Positions 23,669 to 34,927 of a DNA stretch of 64,000 bases are shown here, in pieces; position 1 is the first letter of the stretch; each line of letters begins with the position of its first letter. The stretch comes from Hippophae tibetana. Lineage: Eukaryota; Streptophyta; Magnoliopsida; Rosales; Elaeagnaceae. Both the position numbers and the translations under genes were made by a program. The stretch lies in assembly GCA_037013495.1 (NCBI GenBank), contig CM072808.1, forward strand, positions 45,866,068 through 45,930,067, in the 5' to 3' direction. The notes beneath the pieces are model-generated. The model searched no databases. It saw nothing but the letters and a program-made list of their open reading frames with translations, and was not told the DNA's origin.

Positions 23669-26350
23669 TCATATTACTGTAGAAGCACCACCCAAGCATG
23701 ATTTGTCTCTGATTCTATTGCTTTGTTGCAATTCCAAGTACTGTTTGTATCCTATTTCAATATATGCTTTTTCCTTGAAAGGTTCTTCTTCATCTATCAA
23801 TTCAGTTAATGGTCTAACAACTGTGTCCAATGAAGGTCCATTTGCCATGGCTATTGATATCCTTGTGGCTCTGTTGTTCACAATGGCTCTATGAATGATA
23901 CTCTTATATTTACCATTGCTCAGGATCTTGCACAAAACATATACATTCTCAAATAAGTTTTAAGGAAACAAACCTTATTTTTGTCTCGATGTTTTGTATA
24001 ATAATAGCTCTGAGATTGAAAATAATTACAAACAATACATATAATGTTGTAGATGCAACCATGAAATATTTAAGTTTACTGCCCAGTTTAGTCCATAATT
24101 TCTCACATTTACTCTGATTAAAGTTCATTTGTTTTTCTTACGAGACTTTGTAAAAGTGCTTTTGAAATAGGGCTCCTCCCAAGAGTAGAGCTCCATTCGG
24201 ATGTATTTCTCCATAAGTGATTTTAAGAGAAGCGGTTTAAAATAAAGTTGTCTATTTATAAGTAGTTTTACGAGAACTATTTAGGTGTTTGGGATGAAAA
24301 TATTAGAAGTGGTTTTGAGTGGTACTTTGATAATTATTATAGGATGGGAGTATGTACTTCACCAAAAAGTAAGTATTATTTACTTATCTTAAAAGTACAA
24401 ATAGCGCTTCTCAAACTTTAAAAACACTTCTCAGAGATTGCCAAACACCCTTGAAAATGCTTTGATTCATTTGAAAGCACTTTCAACCAAAATGAGAAGC
24501 GTTTCCAAACAAACCCTACGTCCCCTTTTAAGAAAGCACTTCTATTGTTAAAAAAAAGGGGTTCTACAAATATTGAAAAAGTTTCTATTTCACTCATAAA
24601 CATAAAAAGACCCTTCTCAAAAAATGTTTTCAAATAGTGCATCTAAACGAGCACGATAAAGACCAAATTAGTCGTAAATTATGCAAAGGGATGATAAATT
24701 ACCTCCATATGATCACCTACATTGACAAGAAAAGCATTAGGCATTGGATTCACAATGACCCATTTGCCCTTATGTTTAACTTGGAGGCCACCCATATCAT
24801 TCTGTGTCAAAATGGTCAAGAGTCCATGATCTGAATGAGGAGGCATACCCATTGCAAATTCAGGTTGAGGACACGGTGGATAGAAATTTGCAGCTAAAAC
24901 TGTTAACCCATTATCCCAATTAACAACTCTGTGTATGTGATTTGCTTCCAATCCCAAACTCTCTGATATTCCCTTTATTAATTCTCTTGCTACTTCTCTT
25001 GTTCTTTTGCTATATTCCATTGAGATTTCACTGCATCCAACACATCATTAATGAAATTGAGTCTCCTGACTGGCATTAGAATGCCTACTTTTCCATACAT
25101 AGTTACATACTCTCCAAAAATGATTCTACAACATGATAAAGCTATACAAAAGTTAATATTATGAATTAAAATGTTCTTTGGCTGAGTTTTTATGTTTGCT
25201 ACTTATTTAGCCAAGAATTTTTAAGAAATGAATGTACCATTGCAGGAATAAAGTTCTATGAACTGTTTCACTAAATGTGCTAACAAATGGGCTAAAAATA
25301 CTTTTGATGATGGGTTGGCAATCTCATGAGCATTGTGAAGTATTATTAGTGCTTAGTGATTTTAAGAGAATTCAATAATTTGTATGCGTTTTTCTTTCTT
25401 CAAATAAGTACTAAAATGCTACTGAAAACCATAAAACCACTTGCTGTAAATGTTAGACACCTAAATGCTTCTTTTAAACTACTTTTTTCTTGAGAACACT
25501 TCTAGGGTAAGCAACCTAAATCTTTCTATGAATTGAAAGAAAAAATGTTTCAAGTGTCATTTGGAATTACTTCTCGATGTTGAAAGTGCTTTCAAATGAG
25601 ACAAAACAGTTATAAAAGTCCCTAGCAATCTCCAAACGAGGTGCTTTCAAAATTTCAAGAAACTAGCGAACGTAATTATATTAACTTTTTTTTAACCACA
25701 TTTAACTAAACCAACCTAAACCATTCCAAAGAAACAAGTACAGAATCGAATCAGATTAAGTTCTCTCACACACAAACAGAGATACACTGAAAATAATTCA
25801 AAACACTGGAGAAATTCTAATTCAATAGGTAAAAATAAAGAAAGAACAAGTACCTAAAATCATTGGGTTTATGAGGCGAGTGAAATTGAGGATGAACAAA
25901 AACCTTAAGAAAATCCCTCCAGAAGAGAACATTATCAACATCAGGATTAAAGCTGGTCCCACACCTAATTGGGTCCAACACATGTTTCCCTTCAAACTCA
26001 ATCTTCTCTTCCTCCGTCAGATTGAAAAAACGATCACATACATCGATCATCGCCTTAATCAACGTCTCTGGAACACCATGATTGATCACCTGGAAGAATC
26101 CCCAACCTTGAACTGCTTTACCCAGATCATGGATGATTTTGGAACGTTGATTAGATTGAGTAGAGGCGAGAAGAGAGAAATCAATGGTGGGTAATGAATC
26201 ATCGTCTTCTTCTTGTTGTTCTGGGTTGCTTGGAGTTTGTTGAAAATGGAGATTGGGTTTGGTTGTGAAGATATAAGCTGATGGGATTGAAGTGAAATTA
26301 TTTGATTCACTCACTGCTTTGATGCTTGGAGTTCTACTTCTTGAAGCCAT
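23669..26350 (-). CDS. 2-oxoglutarate/Fe(II)-dependent dioxygenase
   Basis: Three minus-strand exons with GT/AG borders: 25854-26350, 24703-25030 and 23669-23926, giving 360 residues, normal for plant DOXC enzymes. The start is the ATG at 26350; the frame stays open upstream but without another ATG. The amino half has the DIOX_N region (Pro-Thr-Ile-Asp-Phe near 55, GWGFFQVINHGV near 88-100). The catalytic double-stranded beta-helix shows the iron triad His231, Asp233 (PPHSDHG) and His287, and the 2-oxoglutarate pair Arg297/Ser299 (RISIA). Such cytosolic enzymes hydroxylate or desaturate small molecules, often flavonoids, hormones or defence compounds. The exact substrate cannot be told from sequence; it resembles the flavanone-3-hydroxylase/DMR6-like part of the family. 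Both introns carry related MITE-like sequence. No damage seen. Confidence 0.93.
24200..24620. mobile_element. MITE-like sequence in 2-ODD intron 2
   Basis: This part of intron 2 is made of short motifs in both orientations: AAGCGCTTCTC-type, CACTTCT and CCAAACACCC, with GTGTTTGGGA near 24292. These are characteristic of a widespread class of foldback plant MITEs. The segment CATTTGAAAGCACTTTCAAC (24468-24487) recurs inverted in intron 1. Exact ends and target duplication were not resolved. Confidence 0.45.
25340..25615. mobile_element. Related MITE-like sequence in 2-ODD intron 1
   Basis: Shares GTGATTTTAAGAGAA (25357 region) with intron 2 in the same orientation, and a 20-bp match in inverted orientation (25579-25598). 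Also contains GAGAACACTTCT. Interpreted as a second, more decayed or partial copy. Ends not resolved. Confidence 0.4.
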
Positions 26351-28830
26351 CGGACATGGAAACAAAACGGGAAAAGGTGGAAATGCACTTTTTTTTAATA
26401 CGGAAACGGAGATTATACGAAGAACTAATTTATCTATGATTTAATTAAATTATTATCGTTAAAAATAACAAAAATAATGCATTTTCTCAGTTCACACATT
26501 TATTTTTAGCTAAAGTACTTTATTACATTGTAGTGAAAAAAAAGTAATTTATTATTTAAAAAATGTTTTTTTACTACTTCACTGTATATACATACGAAGT
26601 AAAACTGTAAACTTCAACAACATATAACTTGCTAGTGAATTTCCCACTCATATATTTACCTAGTTTTGGTATAAAATTCATTCTTTTATATTACAATTCA
26701 TATAAAATATATTTTAAATTAAAAGAAGAAAAAAAAAATATTTATACATTTATACTAAAAATAAAATTAATATTTTGTACATTTTTTATAATGAAAATAA
26801 TAAAAATTATTGTTTCAATATTGTAACAAAAAAGATCTTACTATCATCTATTTAAACTTAAGTTTATTTTATAAATAATACAGAAGAAAAAATTATCAAA
26901 ATATCTATTCTTATTTTTAAATGTTTTAAGATTAAATAATATTTTTAAATAATAATGATTTAAAAAATAATATTTTTTAATAATATATTAAAAAATATAT
27001 TACATTATTTAAATTTTAATTAATTAGTATATAATGTTTTTATTTCAATTATAAATCAAATATTATAATATTAATTTTTTTTAATTTTAGTTATCAAATT
27101 AAATATTATAATAATAATATATTTTTAAATTTTTAAAATTTTTTTAATTATTATTATTTTCGTTGCTTTTTACCTCTGCTAACGAAATTTGACGAAAGCT
27201 CAATTTCCCAAAAGAAGAAATACATGATTGGTAGTTAGTCACGTGGTGTCATTGGTTAGAGGAATGGGAAGCTATCATCCACTAAAACTATATCAACATG
27301 TCCCACCCACCTTGATTATCTCCATATCCACTTTATAACTTGCTTGATAGGTTCTCGAGAAATAATAAATAGTGTTTAAATTATTTTAAAAATAAAATTA
27401 ACATTCACATATAATATAATATAATATAAATTATATGTGTATAAAAATGATTTTAAATTTATATAATCTTAAAAATTCTCATTGTATCGAATTTATTAAC
27501 AAAATATCATAGGCCTATGTAAATCAAAATGATATGTAGTATGGTTTCTGGTTCACTTGATAAGTAAAATTATTTTTATTTTTATTTTAGATTATATATT
27601 CGAATCTCATTATAAATCATATAATTTATAAAATAATTAATTTGAAAATAAGTATAATAATTTTAGAATTAAGAGTAATACTATTTTCAGATAAATCTGT
27701 AATTAAAATTTTAATATAACTTAAATAATTTTTTTTTTAAACTTGAAACTTAGTTACTCAAAATTAATTATTAATTATTTTGTGTTTTATAAATATAATA
27801 ATTTTTTTACCATCATAAATAATTAATTTGATTAAAAGTTGTTTAAATATTTTGGTACTTAAAAAAAAATAGAAATTTGATATAATTAACACAATACATC
27901 CCTTTACAGTTATTATTTGTTTATCAAAAGGAAAAAAAAAAAACTAATTATTCCTTTATCCTTTGTCTTGTCAGAGTCAGACGAATGTTGTTCCAATACT
28001 GAGTACTGAATGATAAATAAAAAATACAAATGAGAAAAGATTTATTTATTTCTACGAATAAAAACAGAGAGTTTCCTATCTGTTACTGAAATTCTTTCAT
28101 AAATATCAGCCGGAAAAGTTTGAATATCAGTTGTTCCAATCCATCCAAAGTTTCTTGATATCTTAATTAGTTATTAGGTTTGTGATCGGTAGATATATTA
28201 ATTGTGTATTAGTTATTTATTATTAGTTAAATTGTATATTAGTTATATGGTTAATAGTATTTATAATTTTGTATATAAATATGTAATATTTTTGAATAAA
28301 AAATAAAAAAATTAATTCTTTTCCATATTAAGTTACAATGATTAAACTCTCTTAATATCTATCTAATTGAAATCATAGCAAACTGTTGGATAAGTTGATT
28401 TGTCTCTTATAAAATGTGCATTTCTTGGTAATTACCAAATTTCGTGTAGAAAAGCATTTATCATCATCTTCAAATCTCTCTATATAAACAGATTGACTTT
28501 ATATTACATTGAGTATTTAAAAAACTTCTAAGAAGACCATTGCTATCAGAAAGATTTACAGACTAACTATAAAACTGAAGGAAACAAGGGTTCCCAAAAA
28601 AAAAAAAAATTTAATAGTGGCCCCCAAGTTGTATATCTTAATACATTAGTTTTCAAAGAATCCCTTAAGATTATATTAAGTTTAAAAATTAGGATATTAA
28701 TAACCTTATAGACTTATGTTATCTCGTTTTTCTTAAAAAATAAGATATTTTTAATATCTTATTTTCAAAACTTAATCAACTTTTACAAATTTAATGAAGT
28801 TCTAAAATATTAACAATTAAAATATTCAAC
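26351..28830. other. Intergenic DNA between divergent 2-ODD and NPH3 copy
   Basis: AT-rich except for islands at about 27170-27350 and 27955-28180. It should contain the 2-ODD promoter (near 26400) and the former promoter of the NPH3 copy; TCTATATAAACAG at about 28489-28501 is a good TATA candidate for the latter. No coding sequence was seen. Confidence 0.5.
27235..27345 (+). promoter_or_regulatory. Orphan promoter-like island with G-box
   Basis: A GC-richer island carries CACGTGG (27240 region, G-box core), ATTGGTTAG (inverted CCAAT-type), two GATAA-like I-box motifs on the minus strand (in gctatcatcc and gattatctcc), and CTTTATAACTTGC as a possible TATA. This combination is typical of light-regulated plant promoters. 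No ORF follows within 1.4 kb on the plus strand, so either it is a distal element for the NPH3 copy or a relic. Confidence 0.3.
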
Positions 28831-29176
28831 GTATGAGTTAGCTATACAGGACGAGATTATGGGAATGGAGTTGTTAGTTCAAGCAAACAAGCTGTCAAAA
28901 CGGATGGGTTTGAGCTAAGAGGCCAATCATGGTATTTATTATTTCTCTTAACTTATTTTTTTATATACCTATATTGATCATAACTAAAAATCATTAAAAA
29001 AATCTTTGAGCAATCAAAATCTTGAGTTACATAAGAATACAAGCTTCTGAAATGGTTGGTGGGTTTTGTTTTGTGTATGTATAGGTACGTTGCAATTGAT
29101 ATTCCAAATGACTTGCAAGTTCATATAGGAGATGTTAAATTTTACTTACATAAGGTAGCACACAAACTGTTGTTAA

Positions 29177-29588
29177 TGTTGAAAATTATACAAATTCCCG
29201 ATAAGTTTAAACTTATGAAAAAATAAGAATAGAAAAATAATACACAAATTTGATAACAGAGTTCGGTCAATCTTGTTTACGTCTTCAGACCTGCTGCAGA
29301 TCTTTTTACTGAAAGAGAAGAAATTACACAAGATGTCTACAACACTCATAACTCACAACTCACAACTCACAACACAAGAAAATTATTCTCGATTTTCTCT
29401 CACAAAAGCTTTTCTTTCTAAGTTTTTCTCTCAATTAGAATGAACATTTTGGATGGTTAATTCATTACAATTACACATCTATTTATAGTAAAATTCACTC
29501 TTTGAATTACTCCTTAAATTAATGGTTCCTTGAATTAAGCTCATTGTTTTGCTCCTTAAATTAATGAGTTTTATAACACTCTCCTACT
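29177..29588 (-). repeat. A1 3 prime LTR
   Basis: Starts TGTTGAAAATTATACAAATT and ends around TTATAACACTCTCCTACT. It contains, in element sense, a TATA box within CTATAAATAG. This copy lies next to the polypurine tract. Confidence 0.85.
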
Positions 29589-29888
29589 TGAAGACTGATT
29601 TCAATCTGTCTTCACACCTCGATCAATGCAACAACTTTTCTAGTCTTTGTTACTCTAACAGACGAACTGAAGTTGAGCACAACTTCAGTTTGTCAAAAGT
29701 CACCACATTGTTAACATATTTGCTGAATTTTTGCTTCCTTGAATATTTTCCAGTATTAACACATCATTTTCCAATAGAGATCTGATGAAGTGATAATGAA
29801 GTCCAATATGCTTGGTTCTAGAATGAAATGCTGAATTCTTCGCCAAGTGTATTGCACTTTGACTATCACCGTGCAAAACATTCTTTTC

Positions 29889-32800
29889 CTATTTGAATCC
29901 CAGCTCAGTTAACAAACCTTGAAGCCATATCATCTCTTTATTGGATTCAGTCACTACTACATACTCAGCCTCTGTAGTGGATAGAGTGATAATATTTTGT
30001 ATTTGTGACATCCAACAAACAGCTGTAGTTCCAACAGTAAATATATAACCGGTGGTGCTTTTTCGGTGATCAACTTCACCTCCAAAGTCTGCGTCTACGT
30101 AGCCTTGTACTTTTAACTCTCCTTTACTAAAGTACAAGCACTTTTCTGTGGTGCCTCATAGATATCTCAAAATCCACTTTACTGCTTCCAAATGAGTTTT
30201 CCCTGGGTTTGACATAAATCTACTAACAGCTCCCACTGCATGGCCAATGTCTGGTCTCATACAGACCATTGTGTACATCAAACTTCTAATGGTTGAGGCA
30301 TAAGGAACCTTAGCCATGAATTCTTTTTCTTCCTCTATTTGAGGGGACTGATCCTTGGATAGGCGAAAGTGACTGGCCAAGGGTGTGCTAACTGGCTTGG
30401 CGTCGCCCATGTTGAATCTCTGTAAAACACGATTGATGTACTCTACTTGAGATAACTACAAGGATCCTTTCTTCTTATTTCTTGTGATTTACATTCCAAG
30501 AATCTTCTTTGTTGGACCCAAGTCTTTCATGACAGGAGCAAAACTGTCAGTGTAGTCAACTATTTTCTTCTGTTGAAACCCTTTGACAACTAGGCAGACT
30601 TTGTATCTCTTGGAACCATCATGCTCCTCTTTCACCCGGTACACCCATTTGTTGTGAAGTGCCTTCTTTTCCATAGGTAACTCAACTAGTTCCCATGTCT
30701 TGTTAGAGATGAGAGATTTCATTTCTTCTTTCATGTCAAGCTCTCACTTGTTGGAATCTCGAGTCTGACAAGCTTTATTATAGCATTTAGGCTCCCCTCC
30801 ATCAGTCAGTAACATATAACTCATGTATCTCTTATTAGGCATATGAGGTCGATAAGACCTTCTCAATATAGGAGCTGGAGTAAAAGGTTATGGTGTGTCG
30901 GAATGTTGTGTACTGCTCTATCCAACAAGTTTCTCTTACTGAGGACTTGTTACAATTGGTTCTGTTGCGGAACTATCTGGGACATCATCTGCATTTACAA
31001 ATACTAACTCATTCTGCTCTGAGTCATTGACGTCTATTTTATGCATGTACTTATACATTACCCTTTCGTTGAAAATCACATCTCTCCTACGGATAAATTT
31101 CTTGTTTTAGTCATCCAAAATGCGGTAGCCAAACTCATTCTCACCATAGCCGATGAAGGTGCATTTCTTGGATTTGGGATCAAGCTTATTCCTGCCTTGA
31201 TCACTGATATGCACAAATGCTACACAACCGAAATTTTTTAGATGTGATAGTTTCACCTCTTTTCCACTCCATACCTCCTCTGGTATTCTATGTTCCAATG
31301 GAACAGATAGGCCTCAGTTGATCAAATAAGTTGTCATGTTGACTGCTTCTACCCAGAACTACTTTGGTAGACCTGACTATATACGAATGCTTCTGGCTCT
31401 TTCTGTCAACGTTCGGTTTATACGCTCAGCTACACCATTGTGTTGAGGCGTGCCTGGCATAGTTTTTTCCATTCTGATCCCGTGCTCATAGCAAATGTTT
31501 TTGAATATGGTGTCTTCATATTCACCACCATTATCGGTTCTAAGCTTTTTGATCTTTAAACCCATCTCATTTTCCACTATAGCATTCCATCTTCTGAAAG
31601 CCTCAAATACTTTAGACTTATGCTTTAGAAAGTAAACCCATACCTTCCGAGAGTGATCATCGATAAAAGTCACGAAGTAGTGTTTCCCACCAATGGATGA
31701 GACAATCATTGGTCCCTAAACATCAGAGTGAATAAGATCTAGCCTTTCCTTCTTTGGGGTTCTACAACTTGTCTGAAAGCTGGATCTCTTTTGCTTTCCA
31801 AGTATGCAATCTTCACACATGTCTATCTCCGCAGACTGTAGACCTGAAAGTTTTCCCTTTGAGTGCATAATCTTCATCCCTTTCTCACTCATGTGGCCTA
31901 GTCTTTGGTGCCACATATTTGGTGTTTCATTGCCTGCTGTAACTGTGATTGAACAATGTGCCTCTGCTGTCATGTAAAGAGTGTCACTCTTCTTTCCTCG
32001 AGCAACTGTCATTGCACCCTTTGAATTCTTCCAATCATCACCATGGTAGATCGTAGTGTAGCCTTCACTGGCCAACTGCCCTACTGAGATTAAGTTCCTT
32101 CTTAGGTCGGGAATATGCCTGACATCCTTCAACTCCCAAACAGACCCGTTCAACTTAATCTTCACTACACCTTTGCCAATAATAACACGGTTGATCATCG
32201 CCAAGATATACCTTTCCAAGGTTTTTGGGGACATATTTCTTGAAGAATTCTTTCTGTGAAGTAACATGGAACGATGATCCAAAGTCTAACATCCAAGATT
32301 CTTCCTTGCTCTCCAAAGAGCATATCAATGTATCATCTTCTCCTGAGTTGGAAGTAACATTTGCCTCAACCTTCACTTGTTTGTCCTTCGGTGCACTCTT
32401 GCACTGATTTTTGTAGTGCCCGGTTCTCTCACAATTCCAACACTCGATAGTCTTCAAGCTATGGGAATTATTAGGATTCCTAGATTTGGACCTCCTATCC
32501 TTTGATCTACCTCGGTAGTCTGTTCTGACATGTCTATTCCCTATGGTTGAATTTATTCCTCTTGACTCTGTATGCAAAACTGAAGAAGTTGACGATTCAC
32601 CTAAATCTCTACGTCGGATCTCTTCACTGAGAACCAGATCACAAACATCGTCAAATTTCAACTTATTGCTTCCTGACGAGCTACTCACAGCCGTGATAGT
32701 ATCATTTCAAATTTCTTGTAAATAAGACAAAAGTATCAATGCTCGTACTTCTACATCGAATTCAATTTCCACTGAACTCAACTCGGTTGTGATTATGTTG

Positions 32801-33180
32801 AGTTCATTGAGATGTTGAGCTACCGATGCGCCTTCCATCATCCGAAAATTGAATAAACGCTTCATCAAGTGCATTTTGTTTGAGGCTGATGGCTTCTCAT
32901 ACATATTAGGGAGAGCTTCCATAAGACTCACCGTGGTCTTTTCCTTTTCTATATTGAAAGCAACATTACAGGATAACGTCAATCGAATAACTTCAAGGGC
33001 TTGTCGGTCTAGAAGATTCCAATCTTCTTCTTTCATAACCTCTGGCTTCTTCCCTGAGAGAGGTTGATATAGATTTCTTTGATACAGATAATCTTCTATC
33101 TGTATTTTCCAAAACCCGAAATCTATGCCATCAAATTTCTCGAGTTTCACCCTTCCTTCATCTACGACCATTACTCCCAC
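29889..33180 (-). pseudogene. A1 gag-pol polyprotein, broken
   Basis: Gag starts with the Met at 33180 (entry motif VKLEKFDGIDFGFWK) and stops early at 32707-32709. Downstream come a knuckle CWNCERTGHYKNQC (about 32404-32445), a protease site reading Asp-Phe-Gly instead of Asp-Ser-Gly (32281 region), the integrase HHCC region with CEDCILGK, integrase pieces FIDDHSRKVWVYFLK and PQHNGVAERINRTL, and RNase H with VDADFGG and STTEAEY (29889-30137). In RT the FAPVMK motif (about 30530) runs straight into DLGPTKKILGM, so the catalytic palm with its YVDD motif is deleted. Several stops and shifts. The element cannot make its own reverse transcriptase. Confidence 0.9.
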
Positions 33181-33331
33181 TCAAATCTGACTTCCTCCAG
33201 ATCGTTTCTGACTATTTCTGCAAATCGTCGTGTATTAGAACACCTCTGTCAACGAACAACTATCGTCAACAAATTTTACTATTTACGTGAATAGTAACCT
33301 TTTAGGAAATTGATAGAAATCACCACCAAAA

Positions 33332-33343
33332 GCTCTGATACCA
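33332..33343 (-). other. A1 primer-binding site (initiator tRNA-Met)
   Basis: Reads TGGTATCAGAGC on the minus strand, two bases from the 5 prime LTR end, a perfect match to the usual plant copia primer site. Confidence 0.9.
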
Positions 33344-33345
33344 GT

Positions 33346-33758
33346 TATTGGGAAATTATGCAAATTCCTAATAAACTAGACTTGTGAAAAAGCAAGAATA
33401 GAAAAATAACACACAAATTTGATAACGGAGTTTGACCAATCTTGCTTACGTCTCCGGACCTACTGCAGATCTTTTTACTGAAAGAGGAGAAATTACACAA
33501 GGTGTTTACAACACTCACAACTCACAACCCACAACCCAATTACACCTAAGAAAATTACTCTCAATTTTCTCTCACAAAAGCTTTTCTCTCAATTGGAATG
33601 AATACTTTGGATGGTTAATTCATTACAATTACACATCTATTTATAGGAAAATTCACTCCTTGAATTTCTCTTTAAATTAATGGTTCTTTGAATTTCTCAT
33701 TGAATTAAGCTCATTGTTTTGCTCCTTAATTTAAGGAGTTTTATAACAATCTCCAACA
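33346..33758 (-). repeat. A1 5 prime LTR
   Basis: 413 bp from TATTGGGAAATTATGCAAAT to CAATCTCCAACA, followed by target duplication GTTAA. In element sense it carries CCTATAAATAGATG as a core promoter. Confidence 0.85.
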
Positions 33759-34244
33759 GTTAAAATGTTTCAGATAAAAATACTTTAAAGCTTTATTTGA
33801 CATTGAATTTAACAAGTACTGAGTTTCTGTATTTCTTTCTCTTTAACTTCTTGTTGGGATGGAATTAGATTCCTTTGCTTTCTAGGAATGGAAAAATGAA
33901 CAGAACAGTATACGAATTGAGTAATTCGGAGTTCGACAAGATAGTTTTGGATGATCTTCCTGGTGGAGTTGAGGCTTTTGAACTAGCAGCAAAATTCTGC
34001 TATGGAATTGTAGTTGATCTAACATAAGCTAATATATCAGGTCTTAGATGTGCTGCTGAGCACCTAGAAATGACAGAAGATTTAGAATAAGGTAATCTCA
34101 TAATCAAAACACAAGCTTTTCTTAGTTATGTTGTTTTATCTTCATAGAAAGACTCTATATTTGTGTTGAAAAACTGCGAAAACCTCTCATCGTGGGCTGA
34201 AAATCTTCAAATTGTTCGAAGATGTAGTGTATACATATCTTAGA

Positions 34245-34692
34245 TGTTGGGAAATTACACAAATTACTAATAAGTCAGATTTATGAGAAAACAAGAATAG
34301 AAAAATAACACATAAATTTGATAACGGAGTTCGGCCAATCTTGCTTACGTCTTCAGACCTGCTGTAGCTCTTTTTACCGAAATGAGAGAATACACAAGGT
34401 GTTTACAACACTCACAACTCACAACCCACAATCCAATTACACCCAAGAAAATTACTCTCAATTTTCTCTCATAAAAGCTTTTCTCTGTAAGTTTTTCTCT
34501 CAATTGGAACGAACACTTGGTTGATTAATTCATTACAATTACACATCTATTTATAGGAAAATTCACTCCTTGAATTACTTCTTAAATTAATGGTTCCTTG
34601 AATTAAGCTACTTGTTTTGCTCCTTATTTTTCTATATGTTTTACTTCTTAATTTTTTCCTTAAATTAAGAAGCTTTATAACAATCTCCCACT
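34245..34692 (-). repeat. A2 3 prime LTR
   Basis: Begins TGTTGGGAAATTACACAAAT and ends about CAATCTCCCACT, next to the AAGTGGGAGA-type polypurine tract (minus strand). It has an extra T-rich segment near 34622-34665 relative to the other family-A LTRs. Confidence 0.8.
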
Positions 34693-34927
34693 TGAAGACT
34701 GATTTCAATTTGTCTTCATACCTCGATCAATGTAGCAGCTTTTCTAGTCTTGTTACTCTAGTAGACAAACTGAAGTTGAACACAACTTCAGTTTCATGAC
34801 AAGCTCTCACTTGTTGGCATCTCGAGTCTGACAAGCTTCATCATAGCATTCAGACTCCTCTCCATCAGTCAACAACATATAGTTCATGTATCTTCTTTAG
34901 ATGTGATAGTTTTACCTCTTTTTTGCT

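Larger units (their letters stand above)
29177..33758 (-). mobile_element. Defective Ty1/copia element A1 in NPH3 intron
   Basis: LTRs 29177-29588 and 33346-33758 flank a minus-strand copia interior, with GTTAA target duplications on both sides (29172-29176 and 33759-33763). The primer site TGGTATCAGAGC (33332-33343, minus) abuts the 5 prime LTR, and a purine-rich tract adjoins the 3 prime LTR near 29580. Order in element sense: gag, CCHC knuckle, protease, gag-pre-integrase, integrase, RT, RNase H, so Ty1/copia. The LTRs differ at roughly one position in six over their first 120 bases, so the insertion is old. It sits in the intron between the two halves of the BTB domain, where donor AAG/GTAGCA and acceptor remain. 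Confidence 0.92.
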
